Source of the DNA: Pomphorhynchus laevis
Taxonomy: Eukaryota > Acanthocephala > Palaeacanthocephala > Echinorhynchida > Pomphorhynchidae
NCBI GenBank assembly: GCA_012934845.2
Contig: WNNJ02000322.1
Location: forward strand, 186,001-250,000
Reading direction: 5' to 3'
DNA length: 64,000 bases
Position numbers and translations under genes: made by a program
Notes under the pieces: model-generated
Database searches by the model: none
The model's input: only the letters and a program-made list of their open reading frames with translations
What the model was told of the DNA's origin: nothing
Shown: piece after piece, positions 7,901 through 18,303 of the stretch
How positions within the stretch are numbered: the first letter of the stretch is position 1
Layout of the letters: every line of letters starts with the position of its first letter

Positions 7901-10792
7901 AAGACGCATATTTAAAATATTAATTAAGATTAATTCAAAAAATTTAAATTGAGACATTTGATTGAAATATAAAACTGTACGTGATACATGATAAATTTTT
8001 AATAAGTCTTTCATTTGTGCAAGTTTTTGGACAGTTGAAAATTTTTGAACATTTAAAAGCCAACGACTTACGCAGTTGAACGTTAGCTGTACCACGGTTA
8101 TGATATAATTGAGCTAAGAGCAATACATCCTTTGGATTTAATTCAATTCCAACAGTATAAGATATTATCGACTTTCTGAATTTTTTCAATTTAAAATAAA
8201 GATTTCCTTCATCCTTGAATTTAATTGCGTTTTCTATTTAAATGTAGAAATATTTGAAGCTGGAACTCATTCGTATACCATCTGGTCCATCATCTTCAGC
8301 CCATTTCAGCTGTCTAATTGCTTCTATCATGGGCGGTAACTCTTCTGCATCTTCGTCAATTTTTTCAACGAAGAATGGATGTTGTGAAAGCTGAAATATA
8401 TAATATTGTGAAACAATATCCATAATTATTTAACAAAATCATTTTAAATAAAATTTATCAATTAAAATTATAATTTTGTTATTGTCGAACTCTTATTATT
8501 GTAACTTTCATAAACTTTTTTCGGTTCTTAAAAAGTATCTATTTTAAATTTTATTTTCTGTGAATAAACTTCTATCTTTAACACTATTTACGAAACCAAT
8601 TTGAGTTTATTTGAGTGTTTATTATTTTATAATAAAAAGTATTAAATTTGTCAATAATTATACCAAAAATCCACTATATCTGCAAAGCATTAGAATTTCT
8701 ACATGTAAATTTGATATAAAATTGATAATATTGCATAGTCATCAATGTATTATTATATTCGTCATACAATTTATACATTTGAAAAATAGCTGTTATTCAT
8801 TAAAATATTTATTAATACCTAATAAATATTTATTAATATTTATCATTTATAAGTTAATTAACCAAATAATTAAAGTTAATTAACTTTATATTTAACTAAT
8901 AATTAAATTTATAATAAATTGAGTTAAACCTTTTAAATTTTGAACGTTAATTAGCTAATTAACATTGCATTTCAAATTACTTTTCAAAATATTTAATTAA
9001 AAAGTCTATGGCATATGAAAAAGTAAATTTATATAAAAATTATTAATATAGAAAATTTTCAATTAAAAATAACAAATAATCCATTTTAAAATATGTGGAT
9101 CCTATAGGACTTGGTCTTTACCAAATAGATTATATTTTTCAATATTTTATACGAAAAGAATAATTTTAATTTTATTTTTTTTAATTAAAATAATTCATTT
9201 AATTGGTTGAATGGATTTTTCAGGTCCATTTTACAGTAAATCAAGATATATTAATATTATAATAGCCTAATTTTATATTAATAGAAACAAAAATAGTTAA
9301 CGCTGATGGATGAATAAAGATTATAAGCATTTGCTTGACCTTTGAAAGAAAAGTCTACAAAAAAAATCAAAAAGTTCATTTTAACAAGATGAGTAATCAA
9401 TCTGAACTGTTTAAATCAGAGGGGTCCAACACTTTTCGATGAAACGCCAATTTCCCTTCCAGAGAATATCAAATGCGCCAATTTTTTGTTGCAAGAACCC
9501 ACACATTTATCAAACATTTGCACTTTTTTCAATCAAAAATGTTGAAAAATATATAACTTTGTTTTCGTTAATAAGTAAAGTGTTCAAACTAACTTTTGGA
9601 AATAATCGTAAAATAACTGAAAATTGTTATCAACAACTTTATAAGAAAAATCCCGTCTTTATTAAAAGGATAATGCGCCATCGTGCATCGTTCAATGCGC
9701 CACATGTGTCGCATGCGCTATGAGTTGGCCATCTCTGGTTTAAATCAATGTAATCAGACTTGCATAAATCAAATGACAATTCAAGGAAGAAAAACAAACA
9801 AAACACAATTCAAAATATTAATGTTACATTTTAAAAGATATTAATTCATTTTAAAATGCGTAATTTTTTTTAAAATATGTCGTTGTATCCGTGTAGTGAA
9901 GCTCTTCGTACCAGAGGTCTTTTTGTTAAACCGGCCTCTCGCCAATTGCATTGTGTATACTATAGAGTCTGAAAAACCTAAATTTCAAGGTTGGCTATTT
10001 GCTACCAGAATTAAAAGAACTCTAGCTAAGATCAATAATTTCTGAAAGAGCTCTTAACCAAGTCCTTTTCCACATATATATAACACTAAACCCATAATCT
10101 CCTTTTATTTTCGATTAGATATTTTTACTGGAACGAAGAACATATTCCCCTTTAATTAAAAACAAACGATATTTCGATAGCTACTGCTATCATCATAAGG
10201 ATTAAAATTAGATGTTTACAAAATTTCGATTTTTAACATTTATGCAAAAATACAAGCATTCTTCATTCCATCAATATATATTATATTGTATAATTAAATT
10301 ATATTGATGTATATACTTATTTTATACTCATTAAAATGTAAATTACAAATTTATACTTATAAAAATTTATAATACCAATGAAATCAGTCACTCTTTATAA
10401 AATGTTTTGAAAAATGCTCTGATATCCAAATAAAGGAGACACTTAGAAAAATATGAAAAATAGCGTGTAATATATCTAAATGTATATTAATATATAAATT
10501 TAAATTAAGTTTTCTAATTTAGAGTATTATTTTCAATATTGAAATTTAAGGCTGGGATGCGCCTTAAAAACGAATATGATACGATAATATAATACATACG
10601 ATCAAAAATTTACCATAAATCAACATTAAAAAGTTTCCGTTGGATTATTAATTATAAGTATAAATTATAATTAATTATTAATTATAATATTAATTATTAT
10701 TTCCCTTGGATTATTGATTATACCTCATCTATGATATCTGAAACTTTCGACTTGCCCGTTGTTTGATTATCATCCACAACGTGCGGTAACAT
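4987..10792 (-). CDS. TTC4: TTC4/Cns1/Dpit47-type Hsp90 co-chaperone (TPR protein), partial
   Basis: Minus-strand exons at 10792-10724, 8390-8267, 8233-8072, 5296-5219, 5169-5102 and 5043-4987 join in phase with GT/AG borders and give 186 codons from the ATG at 10792. Exon 1 ends SDIIDE and exon 2 opens LSQHPFFVEK, followed by LPPMIEAIRQLKW, the family signature before the TPR region. TPR helices follow: DEGNLYFKLKKFRKSIISYT, LYHNRGTANVQL, NYRRALNDFERCR, LGKYDQCVQLCMNGLE, and then a charged helix ending RELRKAKEQK. Proteins of this family bind Hsp90/Hsp70 tails through the TPRs. Small introns are 33, 49 and 56 bp; introns of 2333 and 2775 bp carry inserted repeats. The C-terminal 'wheel' domain was not located, so the gene may be longer or truncated. 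Confidence 0.8.
5340..5545 (-). repeat. PLE-associated tail repeat, copy in TTC4 intron
   Basis: Minus-strand copy of a roughly 200-bp family also seen at 5665-5850, 47165-47345 and 20800-21010. Shared landmarks are ggccccgctgctatgttgg, a hairpin aaatac...gtattt, and a tail of tcctgat...cttattctgat followed by an AT-rich end. It lies inside the 2775-bp TTC4 intron. The plus copy at 20800 directly follows a PLE reverse-transcriptase fragment, which suggests this is a PLE 3' end. Confidence 0.6.
5665..5850 (-). repeat. PLE-associated tail repeat, second copy in the same intron
   Basis: Keeps gaaacctgatagcatagcag and tcctgatga of the family but has lost the hairpin-flanking part. It lies about 320 bp from the previous copy in the same orientation. 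Confidence 0.55.
5851..7462. other. TTC4 intron interior, no recognised gene
   Basis: Less AT-rich than its surroundings, with scattered short frames but no protein family I recognise. The word gccgaaagccatc occurs twice at about 6906-6962. Probably old inserted repeats. Confidence 0.4.
7463..7908. mobile_element. Inverted-repeat element, about 446 bp, non-coding
   Basis: Two arms of about 90 bp face each other: 7495-7587 and 7800-7893. They share agcct-ag/aa-cccccaattgggc, ctgcagcgat-like words and tctcatcagtgtggccctgta. The outer ends tgcgtc (7463) and gacgca (7903) also match in inverted orientation. The interior has no ORF. It sits within the long TTC4 intron. No target duplication was identified, so the class is unassigned. 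Confidence 0.65.
8391..9416. other. TTC4 first intron, AT-rich part
   Basis: Low-complexity, AT-rich sequence between exon 2 and the hAT-type MITE. I see no coding or structured element. Confidence 0.5.
9417..9737. mobile_element. hAT-type MITE, 321 bp, with 8-bp target duplication
   Basis: The target sequence gtttaaat is duplicated exactly on both sides (9409-9416 and 9738-9745). The element starts cagaggggtccaac and its other end, read inverted, starts cagagatggccaac, a CAGRG-type terminal inverted repeat. An 8-bp duplication with such ends is the hAT hallmark. The 94-codon frame inside is not recognisable as a transposase, so the element is non-autonomous. It lies in the first intron of the TTC4-like gene. 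Confidence 0.88.
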
Positions 10793-11324
10793 AGCCTATC
10801 TAAAATTTACTTTTAATTATATAAATTATAAGTTGGAAATATATAATAATATATACGATAAACAAACATTGAAATAGAAAGTTTCCATCGGATTATTAAA
10901 TTAGATATCACAACTCTTTTTATTAAATACGCTAATTAAAAAGTTGTTGAACAAAAAAAATTGCTTGTCGAACAAAAAAATTTGCTTATCCACAACAGCC
11001 ACTTAAAAAGTGGCTGTTGTGGATATACATCCACTTACAAGTCCACTAATTTATAAATTAAAGTTTTTACAACAAAAAATGAAAAATCACAAATAAGCAA
11101 TGTCAATAGGTTGATGTTGATGTGTCGAAGCGTGTGGGCGAGTTTTAAAGAGCTAGAAAATGACAGAACATATCGAAGCGTAAGGGGGATACGATAAGTG
11201 TAGAAAAATGCAGATAAAAATGCGAGTTTGAGGAAAGGATCTTAGTGTTTCTTTCTTGTCTCAATTTTCAATCATCTTTCTTCTCTTCGTCTTTCTCGGA
11301 ATACTAATAAATCCAAAATAATGG
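10793..11324. other. Upstream region of TTC4-like gene
   Basis: AT-rich. A polypyrimidine-AG sequence lies just upstream (minus strand) of the ATG at 10792, so a 5' UTR intron is possible. The strong hairpin at 10987-11025 is the only clear structure. Confidence 0.4.
10987..11025. repeat. Perfect 18-bp inverted repeat (hairpin)
   Basis: Arms 10987-11004 (tatccacaacagccactt) and 11008-11025 are perfect reverse complements separated by three bases. It lies about 195 bp upstream of the TTC4-like ATG. It could be a terminator-like structure, a tiny palindromic MITE or an unstable replication palindrome. Confidence 0.8.
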
Positions 11325-11575
11325 GGACCTTTTCTCGACGCCTCGGCTTAGAACCTCCATCCAAATCATTAAATTCTGCAATTCTTACTATCGTTGATAA
11401 TCTCGTTTTCCTAGGCTTCCATTTCGACAACCGACTTTCACTTAAACCTATCGTTCTCTATAAATAACGCTCATCTACTTTGATTATCTGCAACCTCCTT
11501 TAAATTCGTAGATTGATCAATTTCTCTTCATGTATGATTCTCATATCTTCTCTAATTTTCTCAATAATAATTTAT
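11325..11575 (+). mobile_element. LINE family B fragment (C-terminal RT region)
   Basis: Nearly matches 45135-45370 of LINE B; the frame reads VDNLVFLGFHFDNRLSLKP, the block after the RT domain. Truncated on both sides and frameshifted. Confidence 0.75.
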
Positions 11576-11599
11576 TTGTATTAATTACATAATATAATA

Positions 11600-13095
11600 C
11601 AGTAAAAGGTTCCCGCAAATGGGCCATTATAAAAAAATTGTAACTTAGAATAACAAAATTAAGCATTTCCACGAGCAAGCGCGCAACGCTGACTACGATT
11701 GACTTCAAATAGAATATGGGCACGGGAAGCGGGGGCGCCAGAGGCACATGGAAATTGACTTAGCCATCACGAAGCTGATCCTCCGTCTTATACCGCAAAT
11801 TGACTGATTGTAGTCGGCATTGTTTTTGGCTGCCAACATGGTTGCAATGCGCTTCAGAACGATGGACGCCGAGGAGCCTTCCCCTTGTGAGAATGAGGAA
11901 GGTAACCGGGAAGAACGTACTTCGTTCAACCCTGGATATCCTTTCGAGGTAAAACGCATTTTTACGTGCTGCGTTGTATGTGTGTGAAGTTGATGGAGAC
12001 TTGGCTGAGTACGATTGAACACTGCGTTTAAAAATTACTATATCCAGGAAGGATCGCTCACATCGGTTATCAAACAGTCCCTACATACCACATTTGCTCT
12101 GGCATCACGGTCCCTTAGCGTCGTCGACACTTCGAACACCTCACGTTCGTGGGCTGGGGTAAGCATTTGCTTGATCGCTGTAAACGGCGCGACTTTCGAT
12201 AGTACTTCTGCGATGATTTCACGAATTATGTTGTGCCGAATAATTGCAAGGCCACCTCTCTTGCAAGAAAGTGCATGAGTTAAGGAGTTTTGCATACCAC
12301 AAATGAAAAGAGGTGGGGCGTCGGGAGGTGTTATGCCATACCTGCCACGAAGAGCGTCTTTAAATTCAAGAGCCGAGATATGATAACCCTTTCTCGCTAA
12401 TGACCTGGAACTTAGCCATAAAGAAGCGCATTTCTCTGCTGCGTAAGCAATGACATGTATTACCGTTGTGGAAGCAATTTTCGCTATCTGATTAGAAATG
12501 GATTGCCATGGGTATATTTTCAACCTCCTTATCGTTGTCAATGCCGATTGTAAAGCCTCTTCGCTGTGGACTTCAATATCCATTGCTTGACAAACACTAG
12601 ATGACCAGTGGTGTTCCAGATCTTGCATTTTTGTGGGGTCACGAACACCTATACCCTCGTGCGAGTGGTAAGCTGAACGCAAGCCTAAGGCTTGTGTCGA
12701 TATTGTCAAGACCACAAATTCGCGGTAAACTATTCGTGAGTGCTATTTCGATTGGCGTGAAGGCTGCAGCGTCAAAAGAACAGCTACGTTGAGCGTAACC
12801 CCATTTATGTTGGACTACATGAACCAGGCATGCATAAGCACTTTGCGGATTAGTATTAGCTACCTCGGCAAGTCGATCAACAAGAGTCGTCCATCCCTTT
12901 ATTTTGTTTTTAATCCATCCGTCGATGAATGGTTTCGGGCCGATAGGTGAGCCGAGAATATCGATACCCCCTGATGACACTGAGATAGAACTGTCTGTAA
13001 ACATTCGCTCAGAGTGTGGGAAATTGTTGTGGTGTACGAGAAGACGGCACTTTGATAGACTGCAGTTCCGTATTTCGGACCCTCTGTCAATACAA
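11600..13095 (-). pseudogene. C-terminal part of RT / restriction-like-nuclease element (copy a)
   Basis: Minus-strand frames at 13090, 13004-12639 and 12715-12038 together show EGPKYG, LGSPIGPKPF, PQSAYACLVHVVQHKWGY, then HALSCKRGG, IRHNIIREIIAEVL and DARANVV. The same order is seen in copy c. HALSC plus RHN resembles the zinc-finger and nuclease core of non-LTR elements with restriction-like endonucleases. The frame is broken more than once. The 5' half lies at 17421-17760, separated by the inserted LINE A copy. Confidence 0.7.
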
Positions 13096-13169
13096 AGTTA
13101 AAATTAAGTCTTGGTTATATAAACTCTTACATTTGAGATCTAAAGTAAATATATTACAAACATCTTACA

Positions 13170-13497
13170 ACGACAACCATCGACGACAACCATCGACGAC
13201 AACCATCGACGACAACCATCGACGACAACCATCGACGACAACCATCGACGACAACCATCGACGACAACCATCGACGACAACCATCGACGACAACCATCGA
13301 CGACAACCATCGACGACAACCATCGACGACAACCATCGACGACAACCATCGACGACAACCATCGACGACAACCATCGACGACAACCATCGACGACAACCA
13401 TCGACGACAACCATCGACGACAACCATCGACGACAACAATCGACGACAACCATCGACGACATCGACGACAACAATCGACGACAACCATTAACGGCAA
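13170..13497 (+). repeat. 13-bp minisatellite, about 25 copies
   Basis: Unit catcgacgacaac is repeated with few changes until about 13437, then with caatcgacgac variants. Because 13 is not a multiple of 3, all three plus frames read the same 13-residue peptide (NHRRQPSTTTIDD) and the minus frames another, giving spurious long ORFs. It lies in the 5' leader of LINE A copy 1. Confidence 0.93.
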
Positions 13498-13506
13498 CCA
13501 TCGTTT

Positions 13507-14482
13507 ATGGAAGGCTGTAAGAAAACAACTAAGACCAACACCAACTATGGACAACTGCAAGTACAGTGCTCGATACACGACTGCAGCGTCTGGACAACAA
13601 TCACCTGCGACAAGAATAAGGCTAAAGAAGACTTCGTATGTGGTTTTTGTGCCAACAAACTAATCTGCAACCTTTCCAATAAGCACATATCAACATCCAA
13701 CACGTCAACTCAAACAACCCCCGTCGTTTCTAATGTCCTTTCTCCACCCACCGACCCTGCCACCTGTCCTTCCCGTCTCGTTTCTCAATAACTTGCATCA
13801 ATCAATCAAAATCACCTCAACCAACCTCCACTATCCTTCCACTCATAACATTTCCTCACATCGCTTGCCACCCTTCTTATTATCATTATCCTCTATGTCT
13901 CCCGTCGTCAAACTAAATCCCTCCAAATCATCAACTGCCAGCTCTTCTATCGTGATCTCACCTACTCACGTCAGTCGTCCTCCTTTACGGAAGCGCTTTG
14001 CTTCTCGTGATCGTTGCGTCATTGTCACTAATATCACGCCTTCTAACTCCTTATCTCCACAAGCACGTCTGGACCACGATGTTTTCGCCTTCAGATCCAT
14101 CATCTCGTATATCGTTCCTGCGGATAAACCATCCTTTTTCAAGGACATTTCTCCTGTCGCATTCATCCGTCTAAACAAATCTTCTCAATCTAATCCTTCC
14201 CAGCCCCCTCTCCTAAAAATTGTTTTCAAGCATCGCTCTCACGCGTCTTCTGTCCTCTCTCAACGATTCAAACTCATGTCATCTTCAACCACTCGAATTT
14301 TCCCCGATCGCGCCCCTTCTGAAATCGCTCAAATCTCTTCAGCCCGCATCAAAAAACGCCGTCGCGAGGAAAACGGCGAAACATCACTCTCCATCCGAAA
14401 CATAGACGGAAATTTTCAAGTTGTCCACACCCGTCTAAAAATTCGATGTCGCTCAATCTCTCCTATGTGTCTTCTCCACTAG
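13507..14482 (+). pseudogene. LINE A ORF1 (zinc-finger plus RRM-like), frame-shifted
   Basis: Two overlapping frames, 13507-13791 and 13733-14482. The first carries a Cys/His cluster like a PHD-type finger: CSIHDC, then WTTITC, then FVCGFC. The second has RDRCVIVTNI, LDHDVFAFRSI, PVAFIRLNK and PLLKIVF, the RRM-like layout typical of CR1-clade ORF1 RNA-binding proteins. ORF1 would coat the LINE RNA. The shift between the frames near 13735-13790 is probably an indel. It overlaps ORF2 by 37 nt. Confidence 0.7.
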
Positions 14483-17341
14483 ACTCTTTCGCCACAGCAC
14501 ATGGTTTCCGCCTCGGTCTCCTCAACACTAGATCTATTCTCAATAAATCCGATCTTATCCTCAACCTATTCACCAAGCAATCCATCGATCTCTTCTGCCT
14601 CACCGAATCCTGGCACTCAGATTCCTACGACCTTTCCATTCGCCGTCTGATCTCTGCCGGTTGCTTTCTAGTTGAATCCGCCCGCCCCCTCAGCTCATGC
14701 CCTTCTAAATTCTCTAATCATGGCAGCATCGTCGCATTCGCGTGTTACCCCGCGTCTCTTCGCAAAATCAATCCCCCTTTCAGTCCTTGCTTTTTTGCAT
14801 TGCTCACTTGTCGTTATTCTAACCCAATCACTCCAGATCTCGCCATTGTATACCGTCCTGGTTCATCAGCTCCTACAGCCTTATTTATTACCGAACTCGC
14901 TGACGTCCTTTCTCATTGTTCTTTGTCCTCCAATCCCTTCACTCGTTCTAGGCGACTTCAATATCCGCCTAGACCGCCCCTCTTCCACGGATTCCATCCG
15001 GTTCATCGACATTCTATTCAACTACAATTACAAACTAATCTCCACTGCCCCCACACATATACTTGGTGGGGAACTCGACATCATCGCTGTCCCCGATAAT
15101 TTTGCTGTCTACACCTCACTGTCCATCTCTGATCCTGGTCTATCTGATCACCTTCTCGTCACACTTGTTCTCACTCACAACCACACCCCTCCTCACACAC
15201 CTACAATCTTACGTCGCCCTTGGAGAAATCTTGACCTCTCCCTTCTCCGCTCTGCCTTACTCAAATCGTCTCTATCATTACCCACAATAACATATTCATC
15301 TCCTCACGATCTCGCCTTTCTTTTCGACTCTGAACTCACATCCACTCTCGATATTCTCTTGCCCTTCAAGTCTCACCCACACCGTCGCTTGCACCGTGCC
15401 CCATGGTTTGACATCCAATGCCTACTCTCAAAGCGTCGACTCCGCCATGCTTTTCGAGTCTATCACCGCTCTCTCAGACGCGATTTCCGCTCGATCACTC
15501 CGTCTTTCCGTGATTCCTATCTTGCTCTTCGCCGGTCTCATCTCCACCTACTACGTACCAAATGCAACTCCTTCTGGCAGCATAAAATCATCACTTCATT
15601 CAACTCTAAGACTCTCTGGCATACTTTTAACTCAATCCTGGCTCGTTCCTCTACGCCTTGCAACATCAATGCTAATGATTATTCGTCATTTCTCCAGACT
15701 AAAGTATCCACGCTGCTCTCTCACACCCCGGTCTCCATCCTATCCCACTCTGCCCAGTCTACTCTCATCCTTCCGGAACTCTTTCATCTTCTCCCTGTAT
15801 CACCTACAGAAGTATCATCTGTCCTCATGTCCTTGCCCAACAAAACCTCACCTGCCGATCCCCTGCCTACCCACATATTAAAATCTATATGCTCATCGAT
15901 ATCCCCATTTCTCACAACCTTGTTTAACTCGTCCATCCGCAGTCGTATCTTCCCTTCACACTGGAAATCCGCAATCGTTCGTCCCCTCCTTAAGAAACAA
16001 TCGCTCGACCCCTCCCTTCCTTCTAGCTATCGCCCCATTTCACTACTCCCTACTCTTTCAAAGCTCTTAGAACGCCTCATCTTAATACAAATCAACGCTT
16101 ATCTCTCCTCATCCAATCTGTACCCTCCTTTCCAATCCGCTTTCCGCTCTAATCACTCGACAGAAATCGCATGCATAAAAGTGTACAACGACTTACTCAT
16201 TTCTCGAGACAAGGCTCTATATAGTGTTCTCATCTCCCTCGACCTCTCCTCCGCATTCGACATTGTCGACCACTCCGTCCTCCTTTCTCGCCTTCGTTAT
16301 GATTACGGCTTTTCTTCCTCCTCCGTAGCATGGTTCGCCTCATATCTATCCGACCGTTCCTTTCGCGTCTGTTCTAATTCATCATCCTCCCCTCCCATCC
16401 CTATTTTTTGCGGGGTTCCACAAGGTTCAGTCCTAGGTCCCCTGCTTTTCTCTCTTCTGCTTGGCGATCTCTCTCCGTTTATCAAACCTTACTATTTTAA
16501 CGTCATGCAATACGCCGATGACATTCTAATCTATGCTCATGCACCCGCACATCGCATACACGATATCGGCATTTCTGCCTCCAACTGTCTTACTTCTATC
16601 TACAAACGTCTCTCCAATCTCAATCTCGTTCTAAACCCCGAAATCCAAAATAATGTGGATCCTCCTCTGTAAACCAAACATATCTCCTCCCACTGTATCT
16701 TTTGCCTCGTTGATCATCACCATAGTCCAGAATCTCACTTTTTGAGACTTCCATTTCGATGATCACCTTTCCCTTAAACCCTTCGTCGGTGACAAGGCCG
16801 CTCATCTAACTTAATTCTCCGTGACATCCGCCGTATCCGCCCCCTTATCGACTTCCGTTCTTGTATGTCTCTTCTTTCATCGCTTCTTTTCCCTAAAATC
16901 GATTACTGCCTTAGCCATTTCGCCAATTCTCCAAAATCCATCATCCTACCCCTACAAAAAATAATCAACACCGCCGTTCTAGTGCTCTTTCGTCTCCGTC
17001 GCTTCGACCACATATCCACATATTTTGCCCAACTCTCCTGGCCCACCATCCACATCCGCATCAAACTCCGCCTTCTTCTCGTTACTTTTCGTCTCATCGC
17101 TGTCGGCTTCCCATCGTTCATGAACCTTCCTTTCTTAGACGATACTCGCACCACCTTGCTATCGCTTCGTTCCTGTCATACCCTCTTACTCCACGTTCCT
17201 AATTACTCCAACAACTACGGTCTCCGATCCTTCCTCGTCGCCGCCTCACTCGCCTGGAATCAACTCCCTCTCGACGTCCGCCGCGCTCCCTCCTTTATCA
17301 CATTCAAACACCTCCTCCGTTCACACCTTCTCGACACCTGA
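14446..17341 (+). pseudogene. LINE A copy 1 ORF2 (APE endonuclease + RT), frameshifted
   Basis: The start MSLNLSYVSS overlaps ORF1. The endonuclease part shows LGLLNTRSI, LTESWHSDS and VYRPGSS. Compared with copy 2, an extra C near 14930 shifts frame before LGDFNIRLD. The RT then runs open to 16672 with SYRPISLLPT, LDLSSAFDIVDH, GVPQGSVLGP and QYADDILIYAH. At about 16638 two bases are missing (gaaatcc versus gaaaagtcc), causing early termination. Further indels occur up to 17341. Not functional as it stands. Confidence 0.88.
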
Positions 17342-17420
17342 TTCACAGTCTTGTTTTTGTTGTGGTCATGTAAGCGTGCGCTGGCACGCATTTTCCACCT
17401 TAAAATAAATACTTTTTTTA

Positions 17421-17760
17421 AGACGGAATGACATTCCTCCGCGAATCCCACGATGTTTGCATCGTCTGCATACCATTTATGTGTAACAGCCTGTTCTTGA
17501 TTTTGGATGCGATCTATCAATGGAAGTGAAGACAGTGCGTAGGCCATTATGGCAAGAGGGTCGGCCTATATAAGCACTCAGCTGATTGCCAAATCTGACC
17601 ATCGACCGCTAACATTCCATCACTTGAATAAACGTTTGAATGCACATGTGAGAGGGCAGGGCATACATATTGCATATTTCGAAGCGCTACTTTTCTATTT
17701 ACAGAGTTGTAGGCGTTCGAGGCGTCAAGTGTCAAATGCATTTTGTGGGATCTGAGTTAT
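17421..17760 (-). pseudogene. RT core of RT / restriction-like-nuclease element (copy a, 5' half)
   Basis: Minus frames read LTLDASNAYNSVNRKVALRN (RT motif A region), CPALSHVHSNVY, then KWYADDANIVGF (motif C). Copy c has matching LAIDVKNAFNAMNW and RWFADDANCV. The frame stops where LINE A copy 1 is inserted (17420) and continues at 13095. Confidence 0.75.
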
Positions 17761-17937
17761 ACCCCGTTCTAAGTTGGTGCACAATTTGGTCGATTCCACA
17801 TCGTTGTCATACTCAGAATTGCGATTTTCCTCCAACTTCTTGAATTTGGCGGCTAATCACTCTGAGGATCGACCTACAGATGATTATCCTCGGGACCTCG
17901 CATATACCGATTGGTCTGACTCCCGGTATAATAATTT

Positions 17938-18170
17938 ATTTAACGTGGCAAACGCGTGCAAACTGCACGCTTACATGACCACTAACAAAAAGAAAGAACA
18001 GCAAAAGTCACAGATTAATTAGTTAATTGTTGAAATGGAATTGGATTTGGCGTTTGAAGCACGGCATTGATGTTAATTGGTAGATATAAATGGGCAGATG
18101 ATTCTCCTGAGAGGAGCAGCCACAACGAAGTAGCGGAAGCCAAAAGAGGTAGAGTAGTCATAACTGTGTA
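17938..18170 (-). mobile_element. LINE family B 3' tail, inverted
   Basis: The plus strand reads acgtggcaaacgcgtgc-aaact-gcacgcttaca, the reverse complement of the LINE 3' hairpin tail, followed by the reversed C-terminal codons. A 5'-truncated insertion. Confidence 0.75.
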
Positions 18171-18303
18171 AAAACTAAATCTAAACAATATAAATATAAT
18201 AATTAAACCGTAGTTAAATATACAAATTACAATTTGAAAACAATGAATACACGCATAAATAAAATAAATAGTTAACCTCTTCGTATAATGTCCATAATCG
18301 ATA

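Larger units (their letters stand above)
13096..17420 (+). mobile_element. CR1-like LINE family A, copy 1 (near full length, mutated)
   Basis: A roughly 4.3-kb element: 5' leader with a 13-bp minisatellite, ORF1, ORF2 (endonuclease plus RT), and a 3' UTR with hairpin gcgtgc-gctg-gcacgc (17374-17389) ending in an A-rich tail. It interrupts an RT/nuclease element: motif ADDANIVGFAEECHSVL lies just right of its 3' end and the continuing EGPKYG just left of its 5' end. Copy 2 (38693-41390) is almost identical over the shared part, so the family moved recently. Confidence 0.85.

Noticed and set aside
13016-13663. 215-codon plus ORF and three minus ORFs over 13140-13578
   Set aside because: They are products of the 13-bp minisatellite, which is stop-free in all frames; the flanking parts match no protein.
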